Below, piece by piece: positions 1 to 8,308 of a stretch of DNA of 64,000 bases. A program made the translations under genes and the position numbers. This DNA is from Pseudomonas sp. CFBP13508 (GTDB lineage Bacteria > Pseudomonadota > Gammaproteobacteria > Pseudomonadales > Pseudomonadaceae), in the NCBI RefSeq assembly GCF_005233515.1, contig NZ_QFZZ01000005.1:186001-250000 (forward strand). The letters are read 5' to 3'. Each line of letters opens with the position of its first letter. Within the stretch, counting starts at the first letter, position 1. The notes under the pieces are model-generated. The model was not told the origin of the DNA, did no database searches, and saw nothing but the letters and a program-made list of their open reading frames with translations.

Positions 1-193
1 ACATGGCTTGCTGGCTGATCTTCTCGGCGTCGATCATTTTCTTGAACAGTTCGGTCAGGTCCACCGATTCGAAATCGATGCGGTCGTCGTTCGGGTCCAG
101 CTCGACCGGCGCTTCGGCGCGCTTGGTGCGGTTCTGCTTGGCCTTGGCTTTGGCCCGGGTGGCGCGTTTTTGCTGCTTGTTGGCGGAGGCCAT
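1..193 (-). CDS. Small basic-then-acidic conserved hypothetical protein (C-terminus outside window)
   Basis: The reading frame opens at an ATG on the minus strand and runs off the left window edge, so only about 64 N-terminal residues are visible. The first ~25 residues are Lys/Arg/Gln/Ala-rich (begins MASANKQQKRATRAKAKAKQ) and are followed by an acidic segment (ELDPNDDRIDFESVDLTELF). There is no signal peptide or membrane segment. The lysine-rich start suggests nucleic-acid or ribosome contact, but that is only a guess. I believe similar short proteins are conserved in Pseudomonas, but I do not know a function. It sits 29 bp downstream of the hydrolase stop on the same strand, so co-transcription is possible. 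Confidence 0.7.
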   Translation of the reverse strand, partial: MASANKQQKRATRAKAKAKQNRTKRAEAPVELDPNDDRIDFESVDLTELFKKMIDAEKISQQAM

Positions 194-222
194 GGTGTGT
201 TCCGTCGTGCGTGGAGAAGGGC

Positions 223-1197
223 TCAGCTGCGCGGGACTTGCCGCCCGGGTGTGTCGGGGGCCAGTGCGCCGGTCTGCAGCCAGGTCAGAGCGATGGGCCA
301 TAGTGTGGCTTGGTATGCGCTGCGAAAAAAGCCGAAATGTCCGACTTGTTGTTCGCCGATGTCCTGCGGCTCGATGCGCAGGTGAGTTTTTGCCGCGTTG
401 CTGAAGTAGCCGAGCAGGCGTTCGATGGCCGGGATCGTGCCGTAAGGATCATCGCAGAGGCTGATGGCGAGGGTCTGCGCGCGGACGTTGGCGAAAGGCA
501 GGGCGCCCGCCTTTTTCATCAGAGCACGACCGCTTGGACGATCCTCGTAACGTGCGGTGGGTGTGCTCCAGTCGCGGACTACACCGGTGGGCGTGTCCTC
601 CAGCCAGCCGAGCCGCTTGCCTGGAAAATAACCGCAGAGCAGCGCCATCAAAGGCATGACCACATGCCACTTGCCGAACATCCGCCAGCGGTGTTCGGGG
701 GCGTAATCGCGCCAGTAGGCGAACTGCGCACCGACGGTTACCAGCCGTCGGATTACCTTGCCGGATGCGGCGAGACCGGCCGCGCAACCACCGAAGCTGT
801 GGCCAACCACATCGATTGGCTGACCGGGAAACTCCTGCTGCGCGCGTTTGAGCATCGCTTGGAAATCCAGCGCGCCCCAGTCGGTCCACGAGGTACGCAG
901 CCCTTTGATCGATTCGCTGCGTGATTCGCCGATGCCCCGGTAGTCGTAGGTCATCACGTCGAAGCCGTGGCTGAACAGATAGGCCGCGAACCGTGAATAG
1001 TGCCGACAGCGCACCGAGGTGGCGGCGTTGATGATGACCACCGGGCGCTGAGGATTGGGCGAACTGTGGCGCCAGGTGAAGCCGCCGAGTGCGTAGCCGT
1101 CGGCTGCGGTTTCCTTGAAGGGCGTGGCTTTAGTTACAGTCAAAGCTGCTTGGCTCAACTCTGGGGCGCCCACATCGGATGTCTGCTGACAGCTCAT
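223..1197 (-). CDS. Alpha/beta hydrolase (serine hydrolase, S33-like)
   Basis: This 324-residue cytosolic protein has no signal peptide. It carries the nucleophile-elbow motif GHSFGG (around residue 150), and upstream a YDYRGIGES segment typical of alpha/beta hydrolases with an esterase or lysophospholipase-like fold. A late His in the segment VGHFGFFRS is a good candidate for the catalytic histidine. The substrate cannot be deduced. It starts at the ATG at 1195-1197. It lies upstream of the small basic protein and downstream of a nuclease-like gene, with no obvious functional link to either. The fold call is firm and the specific role is unknown. Confidence 0.85.
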   Translation of the reverse strand: MSCQQTSDVGAPELSQAALTVTKATPFKETAADGYALGGFTWRHSSPNPQRPVVIINAATSVRCRHYSRFAAYLFSHGFDVMTYDYRGIGESRSESIKGLRTSWTDWGALDFQAMLKRAQQEFPGQPIDVVGHSFGGCAAGLAASGKVIRRLVTVGAQFAYWRDYAPEHRWRMFGKWHVVMPLMALLCGYFPGKRLGWLEDTPTGVVRDWSTPTARYEDRPSGRALMKKAGALPFANVRAQTLAISLCDDPYGTIPAIERLLGYFSNAAKTHLRIEPQDIGEQQVGHFGFFRSAYQATLWPIALTWLQTGALAPDTPGRQVPRS

Positions 1198-1264
1198 GGC
1201 GCTTGACCTCGGCGGTTAGGTGCCAACCATAGTCGCCGCGCTGATCAAGAACAATCCGGCCGGT

Positions 1265-2323
1265 TCATTCACTGGATTGAATGAGCATGCGTTCTTCGAT
1301 CAACGCCTGTTCGCGGTTGAGTTCAGCACGTAACTCTTCTTCGCTCGGCAGTATCGTCTTGTAGCTGCTGGCGAACAGTTGCTCATTGCCTTTGAGCATG
1401 GAATAGCGCGCCACCGAGTCATTGCTTTCCGCGCTCAGAATGATACCGACGGTTGGCTTGTCACCGTCGCTGCGCTTGAGCTCGTCGTACATGCGCACAT
1501 ACATGTCCATCTGCCCGACATCGCGGGCGCTGAGCTTGCCGCGTTTGAGGTCGATGATCACGAAGCACTTGAGCAGGTAGTTGTAGAACACCAGATCGAT
1601 ATAGAGGTCGACGCCGTCAGTGCTGATGCGTTGTTGGCGGGCGACAAAGGAAAAGCCTTTGCCAAGTTCAAGCAGAAAGCTTTGCAAGTGGTCGATGAGT
1701 GCTTGTTCGAGTCCGCTTTCCCTGACTTTGCCTGCCGAGGGCAGGCCGAGGAATTCGAGCATGACCGGATCGCGAATGAATTCCCGCGGATTGCATTTCA
1801 TCGCGTCGATGTTGGTCGTGGCTTCCTCGACCACCTCGGCTTTGTCCGGACTCATCAGCAGGCGCTCGTAGTAGAGCGTCAGGATCTGACGATCAAGGGC
1901 GCGGCTTGACCAGTTGAGGTCGGCGCATTCGTTCATGTACCACAGGCGCGCTTTCTCGCTTTCGACCCGCAGTAGCCGGCGGTAGTGGGTCCAGCTCAAT
2001 TCGGGACGCAGTGCGTCTCGAATTGGAAATTTTTGATAAAACAGGCGCATCTTCCACAAATTGGTTTCATCAAACCCTTTCCCGAATTGCCCGGTCAGAT
2101 CCTTAGCCAGTAGGCCAATCAATTTTTTCCCATATCCCGCACGTTGGGCTCCCTGTTGTTCAAACTCGACGATATGCCGGCCGATTTGCCAACAGGTCTG
2201 CACCTGAATCGTATCGACCGCGCGTAGCACTTTTTGCCGCGCCTGGCGAATCAGCTCGCCCAGTTCGCCCAGCAGTGAATCGATTTTATGGTCTTGCGTA
2301 TCAGCAGGTTTGAGCTGGCTCAT
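1265..2323 (-). CDS. DUF1016 / YhcG-family PD-(D/E)XK nuclease-like protein
   Basis: The protein has 352 aa from the chosen start (MSQLKPADTQ), which has a GGAAG-type ribosome binding site six bases upstream. A longer in-frame start at 2497 adds a Pro/Cys-rich stretch that looks non-coding. The N-terminal helical domain (residues ~20-180, with WQIGRHIVEFEQ) is the DUF1016 N-terminal region. The C-terminal half carries the PD-(D/E)XK-type core, DLYIDLVFYN followed by the strand CFVIIDLK. YhcG-type proteins are patchily distributed and are sometimes found near restriction or defence genes. Here no methylase or helicase partner is adjacent. Function inferred: DNA nuclease or recombination-associated protein, substrate unknown. 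Confidence 0.85.
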   Translation of the reverse strand: MSQLKPADTQDHKIDSLLGELGELIRQARQKVLRAVDTIQVQTCWQIGRHIVEFEQQGAQRAGYGKKLIGLLAKDLTGQFGKGFDETNLWKMRLFYQKFPIRDALRPELSWTHYRRLLRVESEKARLWYMNECADLNWSSRALDRQILTLYYERLLMSPDKAEVVEEATTNIDAMKCNPREFIRDPVMLEFLGLPSAGKVRESGLEQALIDHLQSFLLELGKGFSFVARQQRISTDGVDLYIDLVFYNYLLKCFVIIDLKRGKLSARDVGQMDMYVRMYDELKRSDGDKPTVGIILSAESNDSVARYSMLKGNEQLFASSYKTILPSEEELRAELNREQALIEERMLIQSSE

Positions 2324-2602
2324 CGGGTCTTCCGCATTCTGGAAACAGAGACGCAAGCATGCCGGGGAAGGCGGCGCAGGTATGTCGGGCGGACCTGCGA
2401 GTTCGGAAGGAAGGGTGGGACAGGCGTTGCAGGACATTGCCACTGGAAGGCGCGTAACAGGGTAAATGTCCGTAGTCCATTTCGTACTCTTGCTCACTCA
2501 GTCGCCGCGAAGTTGGCAGCGCTACGGCCCGCAATCTGGTGTTTCACCTGAAGGGCAAAGCCTAGGTTCAATAGGCCGCTTCGAAGAAGCACCCCAACTT
2601 CA

Positions 2603-2947
2603 TCATCGCGAGCGCTTGCGCTTCGGCCTCTGCTCACGCACCCGCCCTTTGCGATAAATCCACAGCCCGAACACACCGATGGCCAACATGAACGCGGTCC
2701 AGAAGCTCTGCCAAAGGAACTCGAACCAGTATCGCCGAGGTTGCAGTGCCAAGGTGTAGGTGCTGCGCGGCCCGCGATTGTTGGTGGTGATGGAGCCGCT
2801 GATCCAGCTTTCGACAAGCATGGAGATCGAAAGGCATACGGCTAAGGCAATCAGCACTCCAGCGAGCACCGTCAGCCAGAATGTCCAGCGGCTCGGGCGA
2901 TACGGCGGGGGATGCGGCAAGCGAATACGGGTTCTTTTCTGATTCAT
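2603..2947 (-). CDS. Small two-helix membrane protein, unknown function
   Basis: The 114-residue protein starts at MNQKRTRIRLPHPPP. A longer frame exists upstream but overlaps the regulator gene. A basic, proline-rich N-terminus is followed by two hydrophobic segments (around residues 22-45 and 80-102, including FWTAFMLAIGVFGLWIY) and a strongly basic C-terminus (KRKRSR). This fits a small inner-membrane protein with both ends in the cytoplasm. It begins 22 bp after the MocR regulator stop on the same strand, so it could be the last gene of the diaminopropionate-type operon, but nothing in its sequence links it to that pathway. I do not recognise the family. Confidence 0.6.
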   Translation of the reverse strand: MNQKRTRIRLPHPPPYRPSRWTFWLTVLAGVLIALAVCLSISMLVESWISGSITTNNRGPRSTYTLALQPRRYWFEFLWQSFWTAFMLAIGVFGLWIYRKGRVREQRPKRKRSR

Positions 2948-2969
2948 AAGCGAGGCTCGCGTGAGCCGG

Positions 2970-4448
2970 TCAGGAAACTGCCGGCTCTTGCAGTTGTTCA
3001 GTCGGCATCTGCCGCAGGCTCGTCGGGCGTGCGGCAAGGTGGGCGCATTCAGCGATCACCTTGAGAATGCCGATCACCGCCGGCGTCAGCGCAGTGCCGA
3101 GGCAGATGCGCACGCCTGTGGAAGCCTGGCCGTCGGCGAAAAAGATGCCGCTGCCAGCCACGTGGCAACCACGCTCCGTGGCCAGTTGCTGCAGCGCAGA
3201 CATGTCGGTGTGTGCCGGCATTTCGATCCAGTGGATGAAGCCGCCGCGTGGTGGCACATACCGGGTCCCGGTGGGGAAATCCGTGCGCACCAGCGCTTCG
3301 ACGAAACTCGCCAGCGAAGACAGTTGCGACCTCAATCTGGCGCAGTGCTCGTCCATGTAGCCACGGCCGATGAATTCATTGAGAACATTTTGCGCCAGGC
3401 TGGAAACGGCCAGGTTGCGCGAAAACATCTGCGCGAGGATGGCATTGCGGTATTTGCCGGCCAGACACCAGCCGACGCGATAACCCGGCGCGATGGTTTT
3501 CGAAAAGGACGAGCAGTAGATCGTCTGGCCGCTGCTGTCATAGCTCTTGAGGGCGCGCGGTCGATCAGCTTCGGGCACCAGATCGAAGAAGATGTCGTCT
3601 TCGATGATCGGCACATCCGCTTCGCGGGCGATCCGTGAAAGTCGGGCGCGCGCTTCGTCGGGCATGATGAAGCCACGCGGATTCTGCAGCGTCGGGTTGA
3701 GAAAAATCACCGCGACCTTTTTTTGCTTCAGCGCTTCCTCCAGATGATCGACATCCAGGCCCGTCCGGCCGTGGGTGCGGATCGGCAAGGCGCGCATGCC
3801 CAGGCGTTCGATGGTCTGCAGAATGCCGTAGTAGGTCGGGGTTTCGATGGCGACTGTAGCGCCTTTCGACGCGACGGCTTCGAGGGCCAGTTCCAGAGCG
3901 ATGGTGTCGCCCGAGGTCACTAGAATATCGTCCGGCCCGCAGACCACGCCGCGTGTCAGCATCAGCCCGGCGATGCGCCGTCGCAGCGCCGGCAGGCCGG
4001 GTGGCGCGACCAGACCGCTCAGCGCGTTGTCAGTCTTGGCGGCCAGCACCGAGAGGCATTTGTTGAGCAGCACGTTGGGCGTGAGATCGCTGTGCAGCAC
4101 CGCCGAATTCAGTGATGCGGTGGTGCGCGACGCCGCTTCGGAGAGCATCGCGACTACCGCATGATTGACGTTGACGGTGACACTGGAAAAGTCGAAGGCG
4201 CCGGACGGTTTTGCCCGCCCTGACGCCGAGACGAAGTAGCCGACGCGGGGCACGGTCGAGACGTAGGCATCAGCCTCGAGATCGGCCAGCGCCCGCTGCA
4301 CCGTGGTGATGCTGGTCTCGAACATCCGCGCCAGAACGCGGATTGACGGCAGTTTCGCTTCGGCCGCCAGGTCACCGCTGTCGATCTGGCGAATAATCCA
4401 GTCCTTGACTATCCGCCAGCGCTTGTCCGGCAAATCAAACCTGTCCAT
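2970..4448 (-). CDS. MocR/PdxR-type GntR regulator fused to aminotransferase domain
   Basis: The 492-residue protein has an N-terminal winged-helix GntR DNA-binding domain (residues ~5-75, with SIRVLARMFETSITTVQRAL). This is joined to a full fold-type I aminotransferase-like domain. The PLP-lysine region is SSFSKTIAPGYRVGW and the upstream Asp/Tyr segment is IIEDDIFFDL. MocR proteins use bound PLP or a PLP-amine adduct as an effector and usually regulate neighbouring metabolism or transport genes. Here it is the sixth gene of a compact same-strand operon (27 bp after the permease). It may therefore regulate that operon and be autoregulated, responding to an amino compound such as diaminopropionate or its derivative (inference). 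No truncation is seen. Confidence 0.9.
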   Translation of the reverse strand: MDRFDLPDKRWRIVKDWIIRQIDSGDLAAEAKLPSIRVLARMFETSITTVQRALADLEADAYVSTVPRVGYFVSASGRAKPSGAFDFSSVTVNVNHAVVAMLSEAASRTTASLNSAVLHSDLTPNVLLNKCLSVLAAKTDNALSGLVAPPGLPALRRRIAGLMLTRGVVCGPDDILVTSGDTIALELALEAVASKGATVAIETPTYYGILQTIERLGMRALPIRTHGRTGLDVDHLEEALKQKKVAVIFLNPTLQNPRGFIMPDEARARLSRIAREADVPIIEDDIFFDLVPEADRPRALKSYDSSGQTIYCSSFSKTIAPGYRVGWCLAGKYRNAILAQMFSRNLAVSSLAQNVLNEFIGRGYMDEHCARLRSQLSSLASFVEALVRTDFPTGTRYVPPRGGFIHWIEMPAHTDMSALQQLATERGCHVAGSGIFFADGQASTGVRICLGTALTPAVIGILKVIAECAHLAARPTSLRQMPTEQLQEPAVS

Positions 4449-4475
4449 AAGTTCTCTGTGATGATTCGAAACAAT

Positions 4476-5900
4476 TCACAGAAAGTAGAGCAAAACGATC
4501 CCCGTTGCAGCAACTATGACGATGTTCAGCGCCACCAGACCGAAGGCGAAGCGGATCAGGCTGTTTTCTTCCTGGCGGTTGGCACCGGCAAGTCCGGTGA
4601 TCAATGACAGGATCGACAGCGAGCCAAGTGCGCCATGGCCGGCGGCGCTGTTGACCATTGCCGCCAGCCACGCCCCGTGTTCGCTGCTCAGCGCGGCAAT
4701 GGACGGCATCACCAGCGTGTTGCCGCCGACGTTGGAGCCGGTGACATAACCGGCAATCCCCGCCAGCAGGGCGATCGTCGGCGCCAGCGAAATACCCGAC
4801 ATGGATTGCAACGCGCTTTGCGCCTCGACGAGGAATCCGGCGTTGACCATCACCTGGGAGAGCAGCAGGAACAGGAAGATTGTCGTGACCGGAAACTTCG
4901 CCCGGTTGAACAGCGCTTGCCACGGGAAGCCGCCGCCCGCGGTTTGCCTGAACGCCATCAGCACGGTCACGATCAGCAGCGCCAGCCCTGGAGACGCCAG
5001 CGGCTTCCATGAAACGTGTTCGCCCCTGACGACCCACAGGCCATCCCAGCCCGACAGCACGAACAGTCCGCGCGACGCCACAATCACTCCCAGCAAGGCC
5101 AGATAAGGCCATGCCGCGCTCGGCCAGCGCACCAGTTTTTTCCGTTGCGCCCAGGAGATGCCCAGGCCAACGCAAGCCACGGCCAGCCCGGCCAGCACAC
5201 CGGAGACTTCCGGGCCGAGCCACAGGTTGACGCCAAACAGCACGGCAACGAACAGGGCCGTCACGACAAGCAGCCCCAGCCACGCTGTGATCCTGCGGAT
5301 GCCGGCCTGCCACAAGGCCAGCGACGCCAGGCAGAGGAACACCGGCGCGCTGATCAGCGCCGAATGGCTACCGAGGGTTTGCGCCGGCAAATGCGCCAGC
5401 AAGGCACCGATCACCGTTGCCAGACCCAGCGTGCCCCACGGCATGATCACCATGCCGGCGAGAGCGATTTTCATCCCCGACTGGCGAGTGAAAAGCCCCA
5501 TCAGCAGCGGCACCGTGGCGATCAGCGAAACGCCGAAGCCGGTCATCGCTTCCAGCAGCGGTGCCAGGCCCAGCACGATGAAAATCACCTGCGCGGGGGG
5601 CGTCCAGCCGAGTTCCTTGACCCACGCGCCGATGGCCTGTGGTGCGCCGCCGCGCTCGACCAGAATGACGAAGGCCAGCCCCGGGACGATGACGCACGCG
5701 GTGCTGAGAAACAGGATCGTGGTGTCCTGAAATATCGCCGAGGAGATCGCCGCCGACACCGGCCCGGCGGCGCCCAGTGCCCACAGCACCAGCACCAGCA
5801 CCACACCGGCCAGCGCCGCTTGTACCGGCGGACGGCGGAGGATCAGGATCAGCGCGATCACCAGCGCGATCGGTGACATTTGCAGCAATAGAGAGCTCAT
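4476..5900 (-). CDS. LctP-family (L-lactate permease-like) transporter
   Basis: The 474-residue integral membrane protein has about 12-14 hydrophobic helices. It shows signature stretches of the lactate permease family: an EAMTGFGVSL loop in the first half and a GSNVGGNTLV loop in the second. It is shorter than enterobacterial LctP (~550 aa), which fits more divergent family members. Family members carry small 2-hydroxy or carboxylate anions. Its position inside an amino-acid-derived metabolite operon, 15 bp from the GST gene, suggests it exports the product or imports a related acid. Direction and substrate cannot be told from sequence. Confidence 0.82.
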   Translation of the reverse strand: MSSLLLQMSPIALVIALILILRRPPVQAALAGVVLVLVLWALGAAGPVSAAISSAIFQDTTILFLSTACVIVPGLAFVILVERGGAPQAIGAWVKELGWTPPAQVIFIVLGLAPLLEAMTGFGVSLIATVPLLMGLFTRQSGMKIALAGMVIMPWGTLGLATVIGALLAHLPAQTLGSHSALISAPVFLCLASLALWQAGIRRITAWLGLLVVTALFVAVLFGVNLWLGPEVSGVLAGLAVACVGLGISWAQRKKLVRWPSAAWPYLALLGVIVASRGLFVLSGWDGLWVVRGEHVSWKPLASPGLALLIVTVLMAFRQTAGGGFPWQALFNRAKFPVTTIFLFLLLSQVMVNAGFLVEAQSALQSMSGISLAPTIALLAGIAGYVTGSNVGGNTLVMPSIAALSSEHGAWLAAMVNSAAGHGALGSLSILSLITGLAGANRQEENSLIRFAFGLVALNIVIVAATGIVLLYFL

Positions 5901-5915
5901 AGCGATTTCCTTGGC

Positions 5916-6530
5916 CTAGTCGTGCGTCTGTCCGCTGTACTCGGTCGCCCGCATGGACGCGCGCTGGCAGAACGTCTGATACCACTCGCTCAGGCGTGCC
6001 TGCGCCGAGAAGTCCGAGAGTTGACGAAAAGCGATCCAGTCAAGGGCAGTCGCCAGGGCGATGTGGCCCACGGTGATCGGGCCATTGAGGTCGACGTGCT
6101 CTTCGATGAAGCGATACGCCTCCTTGAGTTTGTACGCCTGACCCTCGGCGTACGCTGGATAGCGCAAAGCCTCGGGGCGCCGCTCGACTTCCCAGCGCAG
6201 CTTGATACCGACGTCGCACATACCCTGCGCCAACGCTTGCAGGCGCAGCGCCTGGTAGCGCTCGGGGCCGCTGGCCGGGATGAATTTGCGGCCACCGCTC
6301 AGGTCGTCGAGGTATTCGCAAATGACGATTGAATCAAACAGTGCGGTGTCGTCCGGCAGCATCAGCACCGGCACTTTGCCCAGCGGATTGGCCTGGTAGA
6401 TGGTCGCGTTTGGCGAAGTCGGACTGGTTTCGTGATGAATCACCTCCAGGCTCGACGCGATGCCGAGTTCGTGAGCTAGCACCAACACCTTGCGGGCGTA
6501 CGGCGAATGCGTCTGATAGTAGAGTTTCAT
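5916..6530 (-). CDS. Glutathione S-transferase-fold protein
   Basis: This 204-residue protein has an N-terminal thioredoxin-fold domain (MKLYYQTHSPYARKVLVLAH, with the cis-Pro segment GKVPVL and the glutathione-contact DSIVICEYL) and an all-helical C-terminal domain. The start overlaps the stop of the preceding FAD gene in an ATGA arrangement, indicating tight translational coupling. A Ser at position 9 (HSPYARK) is a candidate catalytic residue. Being locked inside the diaminopropionate-type operon, it may carry out a tailoring or isomerisation step rather than general detoxification (inference). The family call is firm. Confidence 0.88.
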   Translation of the reverse strand: MKLYYQTHSPYARKVLVLAHELGIASSLEVIHHETSPTSPNATIYQANPLGKVPVLMLPDDTALFDSIVICEYLDDLSGGRKFIPASGPERYQALRLQALAQGMCDVGIKLRWEVERRPEALRYPAYAEGQAYKLKEAYRFIEEHVDLNGPITVGHIALATALDWIAFRQLSDFSAQARLSEWYQTFCQRASMRATEYSGQTHD

Positions 6531-8308
6531 GCGCGAGTTCCTGTCTCAAGGATGGCGGTGGCGACTCGATGGGCGTCCATGAACAGCCGCGAAGGTGCGC
6601 CCGCCGAGGTGACGTAGTGGTTGTAATAACAGGAGCCTTCGGCGAGCGGCCCCAGCACCCAGATGTCACGCACCGCTTCGCCGCCGTTCGATTTGGGGTG
6701 GCAGGCCGCGTCGACATCGATGCCGTCGATGCCCGGCACATCGGTGCGCGGACGCACAAGGCCCAGGCGCGCGAGGTCGCGCACCGGCGCGCAGTCGCTG
6801 TGGGCGACGCCGCTGCTCTGGACGTAACCGGCGATTCGCTTGAAGTGCTCGATCGCGGGGCGTGAGCCAGGCTTGAGAAAGGTCAGCAAACCGGCATCAC
6901 ACAGCGCGAGCAGATCGGCGTGGCGCTCCTTCTGCGGGCCGGCGACCAGACGATTGATCGCCTTGTGCCAGCGGCCATAGAACTGCCGATGCGAATCTTC
7001 GGTGAGCCCGTCGAAATCCACCGCCTCACGCAGCCGGTCACGCAAGTCTCGCCATACTTCGATGGCGGCTTTGATCGGCGACGCGCCGCGTCCCAGGCGT
7101 GCTTCATGCAAGTCGGCTTCGAGGGTGTCGTAAATCCATGCGTGATAGTTGTAAGGCGTGACGCTGTCGGGCAGTGCGTGGCAGATCAGCTCCAGCGGAT
7201 TGATTGCCCCGGCAATCGCTTCGAACTCGCGCAGCAAAGCTTCGCAGGCGACAACACCTGCTGGGCCGGCAACGCTGACGGTTCTGAGCTGCGCAAGCAA
7301 CTGTTGTGGCGCTGAGGGTTTATGCAGGACGGCGACCGCAGCGGCACGCATTTCCAGCAGCATCAGCGGCAGAATGTCCCGTTCGAAATCCAGTCGGCGG
7401 TTGTGCGCGTTGACCCGCAACGACTCGATGCGCTCGCTCGTGAGCAGCACGGCGCTATGGCGGGGGCAGCCGATCAAGCCATTGGGACGCGTGCGAAACG
7501 GCAGCCCGTCCCGCGACTGGATGAAAATCACCGGCTCCCGACCCGAAGGCTGGTAAGTGTGACTGCCATCGGCCATGGGTTTGTAGATCCCGCCTCTGCC
7601 AGCCGTCAGCGCCGCCAGGGTGTCCATGGCGCCCAGGCCCAACCCTTCGATCAACACCGTTTCGCCTGGCTCGACGGTGGTGAGGCTGCCCGGCAACGGG
7701 TAAACGTTGTCGACCCGGTTCTGCCCCGCCAGGCGCAAGCGTCCGGTGTGGCCGACGGTCAGCACCAGACGATCCACCGTCACCGCAGCGCCGTCGGCGG
7801 TTTGCAGAACGTATTGCTGATTCTCGTTGCGCTCGACCGCCGTGACCTGATGCCGATGCAGATTGACGGTGACCCAGGCGGGTGCGGTCGCGAGGATCTG
7901 CGTGAAGGCGTCAGCCAGATAGGCGCCGAGCAGGTGCCGTGGCAGAAAATCCTCCGCCTCGACGTCGCGACCGTCGGCGGCGAGCAGGCCACTGTCGGGG
8001 TCAACCTTGACGCGCCGGGCTCTGCACCACGCGAGAAAGTCCGGCCCTGGCCGTTCCCGGGCGTCGGTCAGATCACCGAACGCTGCTGCGTCGGGAAACA
8101 CCCCGAGCTGACCGGCGACGGTGTTGAGCAACAGGTAGTCCGGTTGATCGGGCCAGTGCGCGCCGCTGCCGAGCACATTGGGCTCGAAGATGTCGATGAA
8201 CACCGGTTGTTGCGGGCGTTCCTCGGCGCGGCTCAACAGGCGCTCGAATACCGACAATCCGCGCGAACCGCAGCCGATCAGGCCGATTTGCATAGGCGCC
8301 TTCACCAT
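6527..8308 (-). CDS. FAD/NAD(P)-binding oxidoreductase-like protein (NAD_binding_9 type)
   Basis: The protein has 593 aa from the ATG at 8306-8308, which has GAGGAG just upstream and overlaps the end of the sbnB-like gene. The longer 674-aa frame is not needed. An N-terminal dinucleotide-binding motif IGLIGCGSRGLSVFERL is followed by a central segment (VDRLVLTVGHTG, then ETVLIEGLGLGAMD) typical of two-dinucleotide-domain flavoproteins of the FAD-NAD(P)-binding (PF13454-type) family. Proteins of this family are often found in amino-acid modification or natural-product loci, and their chemistry is mostly unassigned. Context predicts oxidation or N-oxygenation of the diaminopropionate made by the two upstream enzymes (inference). 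It is the largest enzyme of the operon and probably defines the product. Confidence 0.8.
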   Translation of the reverse strand: MVKAPMQIGLIGCGSRGLSVFERLLSRAEERPQQPVFIDIFEPNVLGSGAHWPDQPDYLLLNTVAGQLGVFPDAAAFGDLTDARERPGPDFLAWCRARRVKVDPDSGLLAADGRDVEAEDFLPRHLLGAYLADAFTQILATAPAWVTVNLHRHQVTAVERNENQQYVLQTADGAAVTVDRLVLTVGHTGRLRLAGQNRVDNVYPLPGSLTTVEPGETVLIEGLGLGAMDTLAALTAGRGGIYKPMADGSHTYQPSGREPVIFIQSRDGLPFRTRPNGLIGCPRHSAVLLTSERIESLRVNAHNRRLDFERDILPLMLLEMRAAAVAVLHKPSAPQQLLAQLRTVSVAGPAGVVACEALLREFEAIAGAINPLELICHALPDSVTPYNYHAWIYDTLEADLHEARLGRGASPIKAAIEVWRDLRDRLREAVDFDGLTEDSHRQFYGRWHKAINRLVAGPQKERHADLLALCDAGLLTFLKPGSRPAIEHFKRIAGYVQSSGVAHSDCAPVRDLARLGLVRPRTDVPGIDGIDVDAACHPKSNGGEAVRDIWVLGPLAEGSCYYNHYVTSAGAPSRLFMDAHRVATAILETGTRA

